Notes under the pieces: model-generated
What the model saw: only the letters and a program-made list of their open reading frames with translations
Told to the model about the DNA's origin: nothing
Databases searched by the model: none
Assembly: GCA_020072585.1 (NCBI GenBank)
Contig: JAIQGL010000024.1
Coordinates: forward strand, 1-64,000
Source: Terriglobia bacterium
Lineage (GTDB): Bacteria; Acidobacteriota; Terriglobia; Terriglobales; Acidobacteriaceae
Length of the DNA: 64,000 nucleotides
Direction of reading: 5' to 3'
Shown here: piece by piece, positions 8,438 through 18,309 of the stretch
Position numbering within the stretch: the first letter of the stretch is position 1
Layout of the letters: every line of letters begins with the position of its first letter
Translations under genes and position numbers: made by a program

Positions 8438-11400
8438 AACCCTCGCGAAAGCCTCCTTACTGGTGGTCTGCGTTGCTGCCGGCCTGGTAGCAGCGCGCGC
8501 CGCGATGCCGGAATGGATACAGAACATCGAAGTGCGCTCTCTGGTTGAGGTCGCGATCTTTCGCACCGTTCCTTTGCCCACAGGACCGATTACTATCCGC
8601 CGTCCTCCGGCAGAGTCAGTGCCGGCGCTCGGCGAGCTGGTGAAGCAACATCCGCAGCAGGCCGACCTCTATTCACTGAAAGCTCTGGAAGAAGAACAGA
8701 AACTTGATTTTGCCGCTGCAGAAGCTGACTGGAAGCTCTACCTGCAAAATGCCTCTGACAAAGCTGCGGCGCAGACCGATCTGGCTGACTTCTATCACCG
8801 CCGACATCAGCCGAAAGAAGAAGTGAACGCGCTCTCCGCGGCTGGGCGAATGCCTTCGCCGCCGTCAGAAAGGTTCACCGCCGTCGCTGATCAGCGCGCA
8901 TGGCAGGCGTTTGAGAGGTCATTCCAGGTGATTCAGGCACAGGCGCTTGGGAAGAATGCGTCCATCGATCAGTACAACGCGTGGATTGCGCGCTATCCGC
9001 AGGAGCCTGGACTGTATGGCCGGTATTTCGAATTTCTGCTGAATGAAAAGGATTTCAAGGCTTCAGCCGACCTGATCGCAAAATATCACGCCAGATTTCC
9101 CAACGATGAAATATTTCCCACCAAGGCACGCGCCCTCCTGGCCTATAGGCAGGGATCGGTGGAGGAAGGGCTGGCGGTTTATGAAAAAAACTTCCAACCG
9201 CTGTGGCCTCCTGAGCTGATCACGAACTATTTTGATCTGCTGCGTGAGACGCGCAGCCTGCGCAAATTTCTTGACCAGGCGCATGCGGCTTTGGCCCGCA
9301 ATCCTGACGATCTGAATGCCGCAGTCCGCGTCTTCTATTATCACCAGCAGCAGGGCAATCTTCAGGCGGCGCAGCAGGCGATCACGGAATACCGTCTGCA
9401 AAAAGATTCACGCAATGCCGCGTGGACAACACAGGAGCTTTACACTTTTGCACGGTTGCTGGATGCAGTGCATCTTTATCCAGAGGCCGCGCGCTATTAC
9501 TTTGCGCTTTATAACAGCCCGGGCGCGGATGCGCCGGAAAAAGCACTGGCTGGTCTGGCAAACATTCTGCTGATTGCTCCCGAACAACAGGTCCGCTTCG
9601 GCGCCGGTGATATCTCCATGTACAAAGATATTGCCACCATGGATTCAGGCCCGGGCTATCTGAACGGCATCCTGTCATTGATTCTGAACACCAGCTCGCC
9701 CGCGTATCACTATTCTGAAGAAGAGCAGCGAGCGCTGCCGTATTTTCACCGTTCGCGCACCGCTGAACTTGTGGCGCTCTTTGATGAGCGTTTCCCCAGC
9801 GCTGCTTCGCGCGCTGAATTGCATGCCCGCTTGATTGAAGCTTATGCCGGCTATGGGGAAGATGCGGCGGTACTTAGCGCCGGCAGCGATTTCCTGGCCG
9901 CGTTTCCCTCCGCGCCGCAACGCAACCAGGTTGCCCTGCTCATGGCGGATAGTTATGCCCGCGGCGGCAATACCAAAGCAGAGTTCGCCTTGTATGACAC
10001 TCTGCTACAGGAGCTGGCGCGCAAAGCGGACGGCGTGCCTTTGGGAGAAAGTCAGGAGCCGGTCGGTCGCGTCTATCAGCTCGTTCAGCCGGTAACCCAG
10101 CGCAGCGGCGAGAATGATAGCGATGAGGGTGAGCAGCAATCTCAATCCGCAAGCAGAGGGGCAGACCGCGCGGCATTTTCTGTACAGAAGACGGCCACAC
10201 AATCTCAAGTGAGCGGCCCACGCTCGGCTGAATATCAGCACGTGCTCGATCGCTACATCTCAAGACTGGTATCGCTACGGCAGGTCCCCGCTGCGCTGAC
10301 TGTGTGGCGGCAGGAGCTGGATCGCAATCCAAACGATCCGGGCCTTTATGAGAAGTTTGCCGCTTTTCTAGAAAGCAATCAGCTGGGCACGGAAGAAGAA
10401 GCCGTGTTCAAGCGTGCAATCCAGCAATTTCAGGGTACAAGCTGGTATCACAAACTGGCGCGCTGGTATCTGAGAAAAAAACGCGACCAGGACCTGGAGA
10501 ACCTCTCGCAACAGGTGCTGAAGATTTTTTCGGGCAGCGATCTTGAGGCGTATCTTCGCGGTGTCTCTGGAATGCCCCAGCAGCTTGATTTGCGCTTCAA
10601 TCAGCTTGCGCATGAACGCTTCCCGCATAACCTGACGTTTGTGCACAACCTGCTGGCGCTTTATCAAAGCAAGCGCTTCTATAACCAGGTGGCGTGGGAG
10701 GGCCTGCTGCGGCAACATTGGTTTGCCGACGAAAATCTGCGCAATCGTTTCTTTGAGTACCTGTCCCGTAACGCCAAGCTTGAGGCGGAATTGCAGAGCC
10801 TGCGCTCTACGGTGGCTGCTAATGCTGATTGGGCGGTGGAGGCCAAGTCAAACCCGGCGAGCGCGCGTTTCATCGGCGAAGCGGAGCTGTGGCGGTCGCA
10901 CTTTGAAGCTGGTGCGCCCGTTATCTGCGCCGTGGCCCGGCAGTATCCGGCGGATGCCGAGTTGGGCGAGCGCGCTTCTTCCGTGTATCGGTCGCTCGCC
11001 TATTTCGATCCAAAAAATACCGGACCGGCCGTGGAGATTGAATCCAACTTATTGCGGTCAGCGCCCGGTGACCGGCAGAGGCTGGCACGCATCGGGGACA
11101 TCTATTCAGACCGTGAGCAGTTTGCCAAAGCCGCGCCGTATTGGAATAAAATGCCTGAAACGGAGCCTGGCCGGGCACAGAGTTACGAAGATGCGGCCAC
11201 GGTTTTCTGGGATTATTACTTTTTTGAGGATGCACTCCGCCTGCTTAACCAGGGGCGAAGCAATCTGCACGACGATACACTCTATAGCTACCAGGTGGGC
11301 GCGATTTATGAAAATAAGCGCGACTTCACGCGCGCGGTGGCGGAGTATGTGAAGGGCGCTTTGGCTGCAGCCCCAAATCCGCAATCCCGGGAGCGCCTGC

Positions 11401-14400
11401 TGCATCTGGCCACGCGGAAGACGGCACGCGATGCAGTGGACGCTGCGAGCGACCGCGCGGTGGCGGCCAGCAAGTACTCTCTGGGTGCAATCCAGTTGCG
11501 CCTGGAGGTGCTGGAAGCCCAGGGGCGGAAACAAGAGATGGCGACGTTGCTCCTTGCCGCTCTGGATAACAGCAACTCAGTGGAGACACTGGAGAGCATT
11601 GAGAACACAGCCAGGGAAAAATCTCTGGAAGCGGTCCGTCAGCATGCTTTGGAAAGGCAGGCTGCGGTCAGCACTGATCCCATTCGCCGGCTCGAACTGC
11701 GCTATGCGCTGGTGAATTTTTACGAACAGAAAAAAGACCTTGCCGCCGCGCAGCAAAATGTCGAAGCGCTGTACAAGGAAAATCCCAGGGTCATGGGCGT
11801 AGTCCGCTCGACCGTGGACTTCTATTGGCGCAACAAGCTGCAGCAGCGCGCGATTGATGTTCTGGCGCAGGCGGCAAAAGATTCCTACCCGGCGCTGAAG
11901 GCGCAGTTTACTTTTGAAGAGGCCCGCAAAATGACGGAAACGGGCCAATACGAACCTGCGCGCAAACTTCTGGCCGGGCTGCTGGCCGGCTCTCCCTATA
12001 ACGCTGAATATCTTGCCGCCACCGCGGAAACCTACGCGCGTGCCGGTGACCAGGCTGGTCTGCGCGATTTTTATCAGGAGAAAATCAAGCTCTTCCAGAA
12101 AGCAAGCATGGCGTCTGACGAGCGCAAGGAGCGGATCGCAGGACTACGTCGCGGGCTCATTCCCGCGCTTACTTCGCTGAAGGATTACGCCGGCGGCGTG
12201 GACCAGTACATCGAGATCATTAATGCCTATCCAGAAGACGCTGGCCTGACCGGTGAAGCGGCATTCTATGCGCAACGTTACCAGCGCAAAGAACAACTGC
12301 TCAACTTTTACGCAAAGACGGTTGCCGCTTCGCCCAAGGACTCTCGCTGGGCCGTGGTGCTGGCCAGAGCGCAAGCCAGCCTGGAAGATTTTGACGCTGC
12401 TGTTCGAACCTACGGGCAGGCGATCAAGGTCCGTCCTGACCGGACCGACCTGCTGACGGCGCGCGCCGCCATGGAAGAGCGACTCATGCGTTTCGACGAG
12501 GCTGCTGCCGACTACACGTCACTGTATGAACTTGCTTATCACGATGCCCGGTGGATGGAAAAAGTCGCGGAGATCCGTGCCCGGCAAAACAAGCCGGAAC
12601 AATCCATCCAGGCGCTCAAGACCGCATTAATCGATGGCCGTCCGGAAGCCCCGGGAAAATATTTCACGGCGGCGGAGCGGTTTGAAGGTTGGGGCATGCT
12701 GGCGCCGGCCCGCGAATACGCGGAAAAAGGCGTGGCTGTTGCCGAACAGGACCTGCTGGCAAACTCTGACAATCATGCCGGAGCGCAGACCTACACGCGC
12801 ATCATGACTCGTCTGCGACAGCAGGAAGCGGCCTATCAGAAGTTGCAGGCTGCCATGGCTGGAGCCAAACAACTTCCTTCTCTGGCGCAGCAAGTGGCGA
12901 AGAACGGGCTTGAAGCCGTTACCAACACCGAACTGAAGAAGAACCTTCTTGCCCGCCGTACCTCTACTGCGCGCGATGGACTGATGGCATGCATGCGCGA
13001 GATGGGCACGGCCGTGAACAAGTATTTCACGCCGGAAGAGCGCGCTGCGTTCGCAAAGTCACTGGAAACCAAAAGCGCCGCCATGACGCGCACTGAAGCC
13101 AATGACTACATTCTCCCTGCGGCGGAAAAGGCCGTAATACCAGAGCTACAGGTCAAGCTCATCACTGCGGCGCTGACAGCTCGGCCCATGGACGGCGCTT
13201 CTTCATCTGCGCTGGAATTTCTGCAGATTGACCGTTTGAAGCTGATGGAATTAGGTAAGCAATTGGAGCAGATCGCCGGCGCGGGCAGATCGACCCATAC
13301 AATCAGCTATCTGACACGAGCGCTGGAGATTTACGCAAAGGCCGGCAGTCCGGATGATGAATTGCGAGTCCTGGAAGCGATGAAGCAATATCAGGCGCTG
13401 GCGGGACGGCACCAGGAGCGCTACTTTGAGCTGCTGCTGGCCAGAAGCCCGCAACAACTCGTCCAGTTGGCGGCTCAACCGGATGGCCGGGGCGATGCCG
13501 CTGTGAATTTCCTGCTTGCCCACGCTGACGCCAAGCTGGTTTTGCCCGCAGTGGATGTGCGTAGCGCATCAGAGCCGGCGGTCTGGCGTTCGGCGTACAT
13601 CGCTCTTGCGGGGCTGTATTTCGCGGACGGGAGCGTGCCCGTACAGAACGCTTTCGCCACAGCTCTGGCGGATGGAACCATCGGCCAGCGCCTCTCCCGG
13701 ACGGGGGATCGCAAACAAGGTCTGGCCGGCGATGTGTGGTTCTACTATGGTTCCAGATACGGCGAATATCTGGGCACGGTGAAGAAAAGTGATCCTGAAG
13801 ATTTCCTTCCGGCGGAAATTGAGCATATGCCCACGCGCGCCGCAGCTTACTTCACCACCGCTCTCTACTATGAAGATTCCGGTGATCTGCCCCGTGCCGT
13901 TGCTGACTACCAGCATGTGCTCGACCTGAGTCCCGAACGCATTGACGTGCATAACCGGCTGGCAGGAATCTACTGGAAGCAAAAACATCAGGACCTTGCA
14001 CTCAACGAATGGAAGAGAGCGCTGGAGCTTCTAAAGGTCCAAACCACAACCGGCAAGACACAGGAGACGTTCTGGGGAGATTTTGCTGCCACCCTAACCA
14101 ATTTGGGAAGCCGCAAGCTGGTGCCGCAATTCCAGGCAGACGTCAATGAAGTCCTGCACAACTATGTGAAGAGAAACGGAACATATCGCGTCGATCCATT
14201 GCTGCGTAGCGTGTTGCCACGACTGGAAGGCCCAGCCGCAGCCACAACGCTTGTCCTTGAGCTTTCAACCGACGCGCCCGAGAAGATTTCTTTCCTACGT
14301 CAATTCGTTGCAGAGAACTCCACTCTCAAGCTGGACCAGGAGCCCATTTATCGCCGCCTGCTCGAGTTGCAACAGGACAAAGCCGATAAATCTGAAGGCG

Positions 14401-15782
14401 TGGCACACGAATATGCCCAGCAGGAGTTCGAGCAACTAGAGCAGGACTGGTTGCAGTATCTCCTGGACAACAAACAATATGAGCGCGTGCGCAGCGGGCT
14501 GAGCGCTCTGCCTGCGCCGATGTGGGAGCGTAAGCCGCAACTGTTTCAAATCCAGCTTAAGACGGCCGCGCAAACAGGCGGATTGGACGCCATCATAGCT
14601 GGCTACCGTGCCGATCCTGAGCATGCTCCGTCAGCGGAGGTGTTGCGAAAAACGGCGACGGACCTCCAACAATCCGGGGACAAGGCATCCGCGCGCAAGA
14701 TCCTGGAATTCGTTTTCACGCGTGAAATTGATAACCACAATCTGACCGTCCCCAACATGCTTGGTCTGGCCGATATCCGGCTGCAATCAGGTGATGTTGA
14801 GGGTGCGATGGCGCTCTTGCGGCGCATGACTCTGGTGGTTGGCAATCCGTTTGAAAATCATGATTCCGCAGCCACGCTGCTGATGCATGCCGGACATCCA
14901 ACAGAAGCCGCCGCTTTTCTTGATGAACTAGTCAGGGCTATTCCCTGGAATGCCAATTATCGCCTGCGTTTCTCACAGGCCCGCATTGCAGCCAAACAAA
15001 CCTCAGATGCTGCAAGCAAAGACTTGATCGCCGTGGCCTCTACTCCGCATATTTCTTACGACACACGGCTCAGCGCCGCCAGGTCTCTTTCCGGCGCTGT
15101 ACCAGATCTGGGCAGTAAAGAGCTGGACCTTATGGTGGAAGGCCGCCTGGCGAGTGTGACTGATGCCAACCAGCCATACTTCTTTGCCGCCCGCTTGAAG
15201 GCCGCGGAGAACGCTCCGGCCGCTGCACGCGTCGCACTGCTGCGCGCTGCGCTGGAAGATAATCCTGCGGGCCAGGCCGCTCGAGTTCCATTGCTAAAAG
15301 CGGCTACAGAGACGGGAGATTACTACCTAGCTATCGCAGCCATGAAGGCAGATCTGCTGAACGGACTGGAACCAGCGGCTGAATCTGAACCAGTCCCGAA
15401 TGCTGAAGATGAAACAAGCCCGCCCGATGGGCAAGCAGACGGTTCTGTGCTGGCGTTAGCTACGCTACCTGTGAAAGAACGCGCTGAAATCAGCCGCGAC
15501 ATGGGAATGGCCTTTGCCAGAACCGGTTCACTGGTACAAGCGTTGCCGTATCTGCAAAAAGCGTATCGATTGGAAGCCGATCCCGCGGTAAAGACGCAGA
15601 TCAATCAAGAAGTTCAGCAGATACGGTTGCTGCAAAGAAGGCGTGCTGCGAATCGTCTCCGGCGTCCCGATGTCCACTCAGAGCTTGAGCAGGAGCACAC
15701 GGTTCGTCCGCGCTTGCCTGAACCGGCACTGTCCAGCCCGCCAGATCAGCAAAGTCCCGTACGGAAAGGAGCCGGACTATGA
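8421..15782 (+). CDS. Giant periplasmic or surface TPR-repeat scaffold protein
   Basis: About 2,453 residues, almost wholly alpha-helical repeats of TPR type (for example AVADYQHVLDLSPERIDVHNRL and AAARYYFALYNSPGADAPEKAL), preceded by a signal or anchor segment (ASLLVVCVAAGLVAARA). The track start (8388) is unlikely. A perfect AGGAGG at 8409-8414 lies 6 nt before a TTG at 8421, which gives a compact basic n-region and places the start inside the last codons of the VIT-VWA gene. A Glu/Asp/Pro-rich linker occurs near residue 2,320 and a basic Arg-rich tail ends the protein. No catalytic domain is recognised, so it is probably an assembly platform. Its length is extreme for a TPR protein. The stop overlaps the next ATG (ATGA). 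Confidence 0.8.
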   Translation: MKLSRKTLAKASLLVVCVAAGLVAARAAMPEWIQNIEVRSLVEVAIFRTVPLPTGPITIRRPPAESVPALGELVKQHPQQADLYSLKALEEEQKLDFAAAEADWKLYLQNASDKAAAQTDLADFYHRRHQPKEEVNALSAAGRMPSPPSERFTAVADQRAWQAFERSFQVIQAQALGKNASIDQYNAWIARYPQEPGLYGRYFEFLLNEKDFKASADLIAKYHARFPNDEIFPTKARALLAYRQGSVEEGLAVYEKNFQPLWPPELITNYFDLLRETRSLRKFLDQAHAALARNPDDLNAAVRVFYYHQQQGNLQAAQQAITEYRLQKDSRNAAWTTQELYTFARLLDAVHLYPEAARYYFALYNSPGADAPEKALAGLANILLIAPEQQVRFGAGDISMYKDIATMDSGPGYLNGILSLILNTSSPAYHYSEEEQRALPYFHRSRTAELVALFDERFPSAASRAELHARLIEAYAGYGEDAAVLSAGSDFLAAFPSAPQRNQVALLMADSYARGGNTKAEFALYDTLLQELARKADGVPLGESQEPVGRVYQLVQPVTQRSGENDSDEGEQQSQSASRGADRAAFSVQKTATQSQVSGPRSAEYQHVLDRYISRLVSLRQVPAALTVWRQELDRNPNDPGLYEKFAAFLESNQLGTEEEAVFKRAIQQFQGTSWYHKLARWYLRKKRDQDLENLSQQVLKIFSGSDLEAYLRGVSGMPQQLDLRFNQLAHERFPHNLTFVHNLLALYQSKRFYNQVAWEGLLRQHWFADENLRNRFFEYLSRNAKLEAELQSLRSTVAANADWAVEAKSNPASARFIGEAELWRSHFEAGAPVICAVARQYPADAELGERASSVYRSLAYFDPKNTGPAVEIESNLLRSAPGDRQRLARIGDIYSDREQFAKAAPYWNKMPETEPGRAQSYEDAATVFWDYYFFEDALRLLNQGRSNLHDDTLYSYQVGAIYENKRDFTRAVAEYVKGALAAAPNPQSRERLLHLATRKTARDAVDAASDRAVAASKYSLGAIQLRLEVLEAQGRKQEMATLLLAALDNSNSVETLESIENTAREKSLEAVRQHALERQAAVSTDPIRRLELRYALVNFYEQKKDLAAAQQNVEALYKENPRVMGVVRSTVDFYWRNKLQQRAIDVLAQAAKDSYPALKAQFTFEEARKMTETGQYEPARKLLAGLLAGSPYNAEYLAATAETYARAGDQAGLRDFYQEKIKLFQKASMASDERKERIAGLRRGLIPALTSLKDYAGGVDQYIEIINAYPEDAGLTGEAAFYAQRYQRKEQLLNFYAKTVAASPKDSRWAVVLARAQASLEDFDAAVRTYGQAIKVRPDRTDLLTARAAMEERLMRFDEAAADYTSLYELAYHDARWMEKVAEIRARQNKPEQSIQALKTALIDGRPEAPGKYFTAAERFEGWGMLAPAREYAEKGVAVAEQDLLANSDNHAGAQTYTRIMTRLRQQEAAYQKLQAAMAGAKQLPSLAQQVAKNGLEAVTNTELKKNLLARRTSTARDGLMACMREMGTAVNKYFTPEERAAFAKSLETKSAAMTRTEANDYILPAAEKAVIPELQVKLITAALTARPMDGASSSALEFLQIDRLKLMELGKQLEQIAGAGRSTHTISYLTRALEIYAKAGSPDDELRVLEAMKQYQALAGRHQERYFELLLARSPQQLVQLAAQPDGRGDAAVNFLLAHADAKLVLPAVDVRSASEPAVWRSAYIALAGLYFADGSVPVQNAFATALADGTIGQRLSRTGDRKQGLAGDVWFYYGSRYGEYLGTVKKSDPEDFLPAEIEHMPTRAAAYFTTALYYEDSGDLPRAVADYQHVLDLSPERIDVHNRLAGIYWKQKHQDLALNEWKRALELLKVQTTTGKTQETFWGDFAATLTNLGSRKLVPQFQADVNEVLHNYVKRNGTYRVDPLLRSVLPRLEGPAAATTLVLELSTDAPEKISFLRQFVAENSTLKLDQEPIYRRLLELQQDKADKSEGVAHEYAQQEFEQLEQDWLQYLLDNKQYERVRSGLSALPAPMWERKPQLFQIQLKTAAQTGGLDAIIAGYRADPEHAPSAEVLRKTATDLQQSGDKASARKILEFVFTREIDNHNLTVPNMLGLADIRLQSGDVEGAMALLRRMTLVVGNPFENHDSAATLLMHAGHPTEAAAFLDELVRAIPWNANYRLRFSQARIAAKQTSDAASKDLIAVASTPHISYDTRLSAARSLSGAVPDLGSKELDLMVEGRLASVTDANQPYFFAARLKAAENAPAAARVALLRAALEDNPAGQAARVPLLKAATETGDYYLAIAAMKADLLNGLEPAAESEPVPNAEDETSPPDGQADGSVLALATLPVKERAEISRDMGMAFARTGSLVQALPYLQKAYRLEADPAVKTQINQEVQQIRLLQRRRAANRLRRPDVHSELEQEHTVRPRLPEPALSSPPDQQSPVRKGAGL

Positions 15783-17485
15783 GATCACGCAAAAAATTGT
15801 CTGTGCTTGGTTTGCTGGTGTTGTTCGTTACCGGCATCATTGGCTGGAGTCTTTTCCGTCCGCAGGCCGGACCGAAGCACACGCTCGATCAGATCATGCC
15901 GGAAGGTTCATTGCTCTACATTGAAGCCAAAGATTTTTCCGGGTTGCTGAAGGATTGGAACAGCTCTCCGGAGCGCGCTGAATGGCTTAAGAGCGACGAC
16001 TACCGGGTGTTTTCCAACTCCAGGCTGTTTCTGCGGCTGGGCCGCGCTTCAGACCAATTCGCCGCTGTGGCCGGGCTTCCGCCTGACATGAAATTTTTAG
16101 TCGATGCCGCTGGCAAGGAAAGCGCCGTGGCTGTGTATGATATTGGCAATCTTGAATTCCTGTACATTACCCGGCTTTCTTCAGGAGACTTCCTTCAGTC
16201 CGCGTTGTGGCAGTCACGCAATAAATTTCAGCCGCGCATGGCGGGCGGCAAACAGTTTTTCACGCGCAAAGACGAAGAATCCGGCCGCGTGGTTGCGTTT
16301 GCCATTGCGGACGACTATCTGATTCTGGGCACGCGTGAAGATCTGGTGGCAGGCTCACTGGAGTTGATGTCCGGCAGCAAAGGACACATGCTGAGCCAGG
16401 AGGGCTGGTATACGCAGGCCCGCACCGCCGCATCCGCCGTTGTGGGAGATCTGCGCATGGTGATGAACATGGAAAAGATCGCGGTAGCGCCGCACTTCCG
16501 CACTTACTGGATACAGAACAACATCACTGAAATGCAGAGCTATAGCAGCGCGATCTCTGATCTTTATCGTGAAGGCCAGGTGTATCGCGAAGAACGCGTA
16601 GTCTTGCCGAAGAAGCAGGGTGACGAAACTGCGCTGGCGCAATCAGCACAGGCGGCAACGAACTTACTGAGCGCTGTCCCCAAAGATTACGGTTTTTATC
16701 AGGTTGGGCCCACTGACGTAAAGGGCAGCCTGGCCGCTCTGGAGCAAAAGATCCTGGCGCCGCGGTTTGGCGCCGCTCGCGCAGAAAAGCTGGCTCCTCA
16801 GGTTCAGCTGGCCGGCGGCCAAACAGGCTCCGGTACTGATCTGGAAACCCGCATTGACGTGGAGCCGGCATCGCGTGTGACCAGGCTGAATGCCGCGGAA
16901 GTTTTGCAGATGCAATTGGAAAAGTGCGGTCCCCAGGCCCTTTTGGTGGTGCAGGCCAGCCGCAAAAATGCTGACGGCGTACTGATGAATATCCCTGCTG
17001 TTGTGGCGGTGGCTGCCGTGACAGAGTGGGATATTCCATCCATGCAGAGAGCGGTGCAGGAGATGATTGCGCCCGCGTTGACCACTGCGCGCCTGGGAGT
17101 GCAATGGCGAGAAGTGAAAGAAGCAGGCGGATATTATGAACTTGATGGGCTCTCACCGGTGCAGATGGCGGTGCGTGGCAAGGTGCTCTACCTGGCCAAC
17201 GATGCCGGGCTATTGAGTTCTATTTTGCAGACCAAAAATCAGTTGCTTTCGCAACCCGCAAGTTATGCTGCCGGCTTTAGCCATTCGCGCGAACGCCAGA
17301 ATTTCTATAAGTTCTCCAGCCTGGTTGATCAACCATCGGGAGGCCAGGGTTCGGAACCGCAATTCTTTTCGCAGAATATGGCTGGTTTCAGCCGCGCTTT
17401 TGCCAGGCTGGATTCAGAAGAGATCATTACACGCCAGACAAAGGATAAAATCCAACAGACGGTAACGTATCGTTGGATGCAATAA
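15779..17485 (+). CDS. Membrane-anchored DUF3352-like protein
   Basis: A 568-residue protein with one N-terminal membrane segment (LSVLGLLVLFVTGIIGWSLF) and a large extracytoplasmic part. The start of the mature part (MPEGSLLYIEAKDFSGLL) and the later AFAIADDYLILGTREDL resemble DUF3352-type proteins, which are uncharacterised envelope proteins. No enzymatic motif is seen. AAGGAG lies 8 nt before the ATG, which overlaps the stop of the giant TPR gene. Its final 13 nt overlap the start of the transpeptidase-like gene. Co-translation implies a role in the same envelope complex. Family call moderate; function unknown. Confidence 0.65.
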   Translation: MRSRKKLSVLGLLVLFVTGIIGWSLFRPQAGPKHTLDQIMPEGSLLYIEAKDFSGLLKDWNSSPERAEWLKSDDYRVFSNSRLFLRLGRASDQFAAVAGLPPDMKFLVDAAGKESAVAVYDIGNLEFLYITRLSSGDFLQSALWQSRNKFQPRMAGGKQFFTRKDEESGRVVAFAIADDYLILGTREDLVAGSLELMSGSKGHMLSQEGWYTQARTAASAVVGDLRMVMNMEKIAVAPHFRTYWIQNNITEMQSYSSAISDLYREGQVYREERVVLPKKQGDETALAQSAQAATNLLSAVPKDYGFYQVGPTDVKGSLAALEQKILAPRFGAARAEKLAPQVQLAGGQTGSGTDLETRIDVEPASRVTRLNAAEVLQMQLEKCGPQALLVVQASRKNADGVLMNIPAVVAVAAVTEWDIPSMQRAVQEMIAPALTTARLGVQWREVKEAGGYYELDGLSPVQMAVRGKVLYLANDAGLLSSILQTKNQLLSQPASYAAGFSHSRERQNFYKFSSLVDQPSGGQGSEPQFFSQNMAGFSRAFARLDSEEIITRQTKDKIQQTVTYRWMQ

Positions 17486-18309
17486 CCAAACGGAATCTTT
17501 TAACGGCTGTGATCCTTGTGCTCTGTGTTGGGCAGCGTGCCGTGCCCGCCTGCGCTCTATCCCAGGACCTGCACACACAAGCGGCCGCAGCTTTATTGGC
17601 GCGTGATTTCAACGATCCCGATCTGTCTTACCTCTTGCTGGATGAGAATGGGCAGGTCGTCGCCCAGCGCTGGGAGAACCCGGAGCGTGATGTGCCGGTT
17701 GGCTCTCTGGTGAAACCCTTTCTCGCCGCGGCTTACGGGCAGACGCATCCGGCTTTTCCAGAGTTTCGATGTACAGGAAAGAAGACCTGCTGGCTGCCGC
17801 GTGGACACGGAATGCTCCAGATTCGTGACGCGATTGCTTTTTCCTGCAACTCATATTTTCATCAGCTCGTCGCCAGCGCTGGTCCGGGCTTTACGCGGGC
17901 CCTCAACGGTTATGATTTGCACGGGGCGGCGGCGCTTCCGGAAAGTAGCCATGCTTTAAGTTCAGCTGCGCCTCTGGCGTTGGCGCAGGCGTATCTTGAA
18001 CTCACGCGTCACCCACACGACGCGAAGATTGCTCCCGTGCTGCAAGGGCTGTCGCTGTCGGCGCAAAAAGGTACTGGAAAGGCCGCTGGCGCCGAGCTGC
18101 CGCACATTTTTGCCCTAGCCAAGACCGGCACAGCGCCATGCACGCACCTAAAGAAAGCTCCGGGTGATGGGTTTGCCATGGTGATGGCTCCTGCTGATCA
18201 TCCGCGCACCGTGGTGTTGGTGAGGCTACATGGCAAACCTGGATTCATGGCCGCCGGCGTTGCCGGACGCATCATTGCCGCGGTAGAAGGAAGTGGGGCC
18301 GGCAAATGA
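17473..18309 (+). CDS. Minimal penicillin-binding-protein-like transpeptidase
   Basis: A 278-residue exported protein holding the three active-site signatures of the serine DD-transpeptidase/beta-lactamase fold in order and at plausible spacing: SLVK (Ser78, Lys81), SCN (Ser124, Asn126) and KTG (217-219). The local sequences GSLVKP, SCNSYFHQL and AKTGTA resemble class B PBPs, but the whole N-terminal PBP dimerisation module is absent. A hydrophobic N-terminus (LLTAVILVLCVG) suggests export; Cys27 in VPAC might be a lipidation site, which is uncertain. Start is TTG at 17473 with a weak ribosome-binding site, inside the preceding gene. It would act on stem peptides in the periplasm, and its partner SpoIID-like protein follows with an ATGA overlap. 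Confidence 0.72.
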   Translation: MDAITKRNLLTAVILVLCVGQRAVPACALSQDLHTQAAAALLARDFNDPDLSYLLLDENGQVVAQRWENPERDVPVGSLVKPFLAAAYGQTHPAFPEFRCTGKKTCWLPRGHGMLQIRDAIAFSCNSYFHQLVASAGPGFTRALNGYDLHGAAALPESSHALSSAAPLALAQAYLELTRHPHDAKIAPVLQGLSLSAQKGTGKAAGAELPHIFALAKTGTAPCTHLKKAPGDGFAMVMAPADHPRTVVLVRLHGKPGFMAAGVAGRIIAAVEGSGAGK

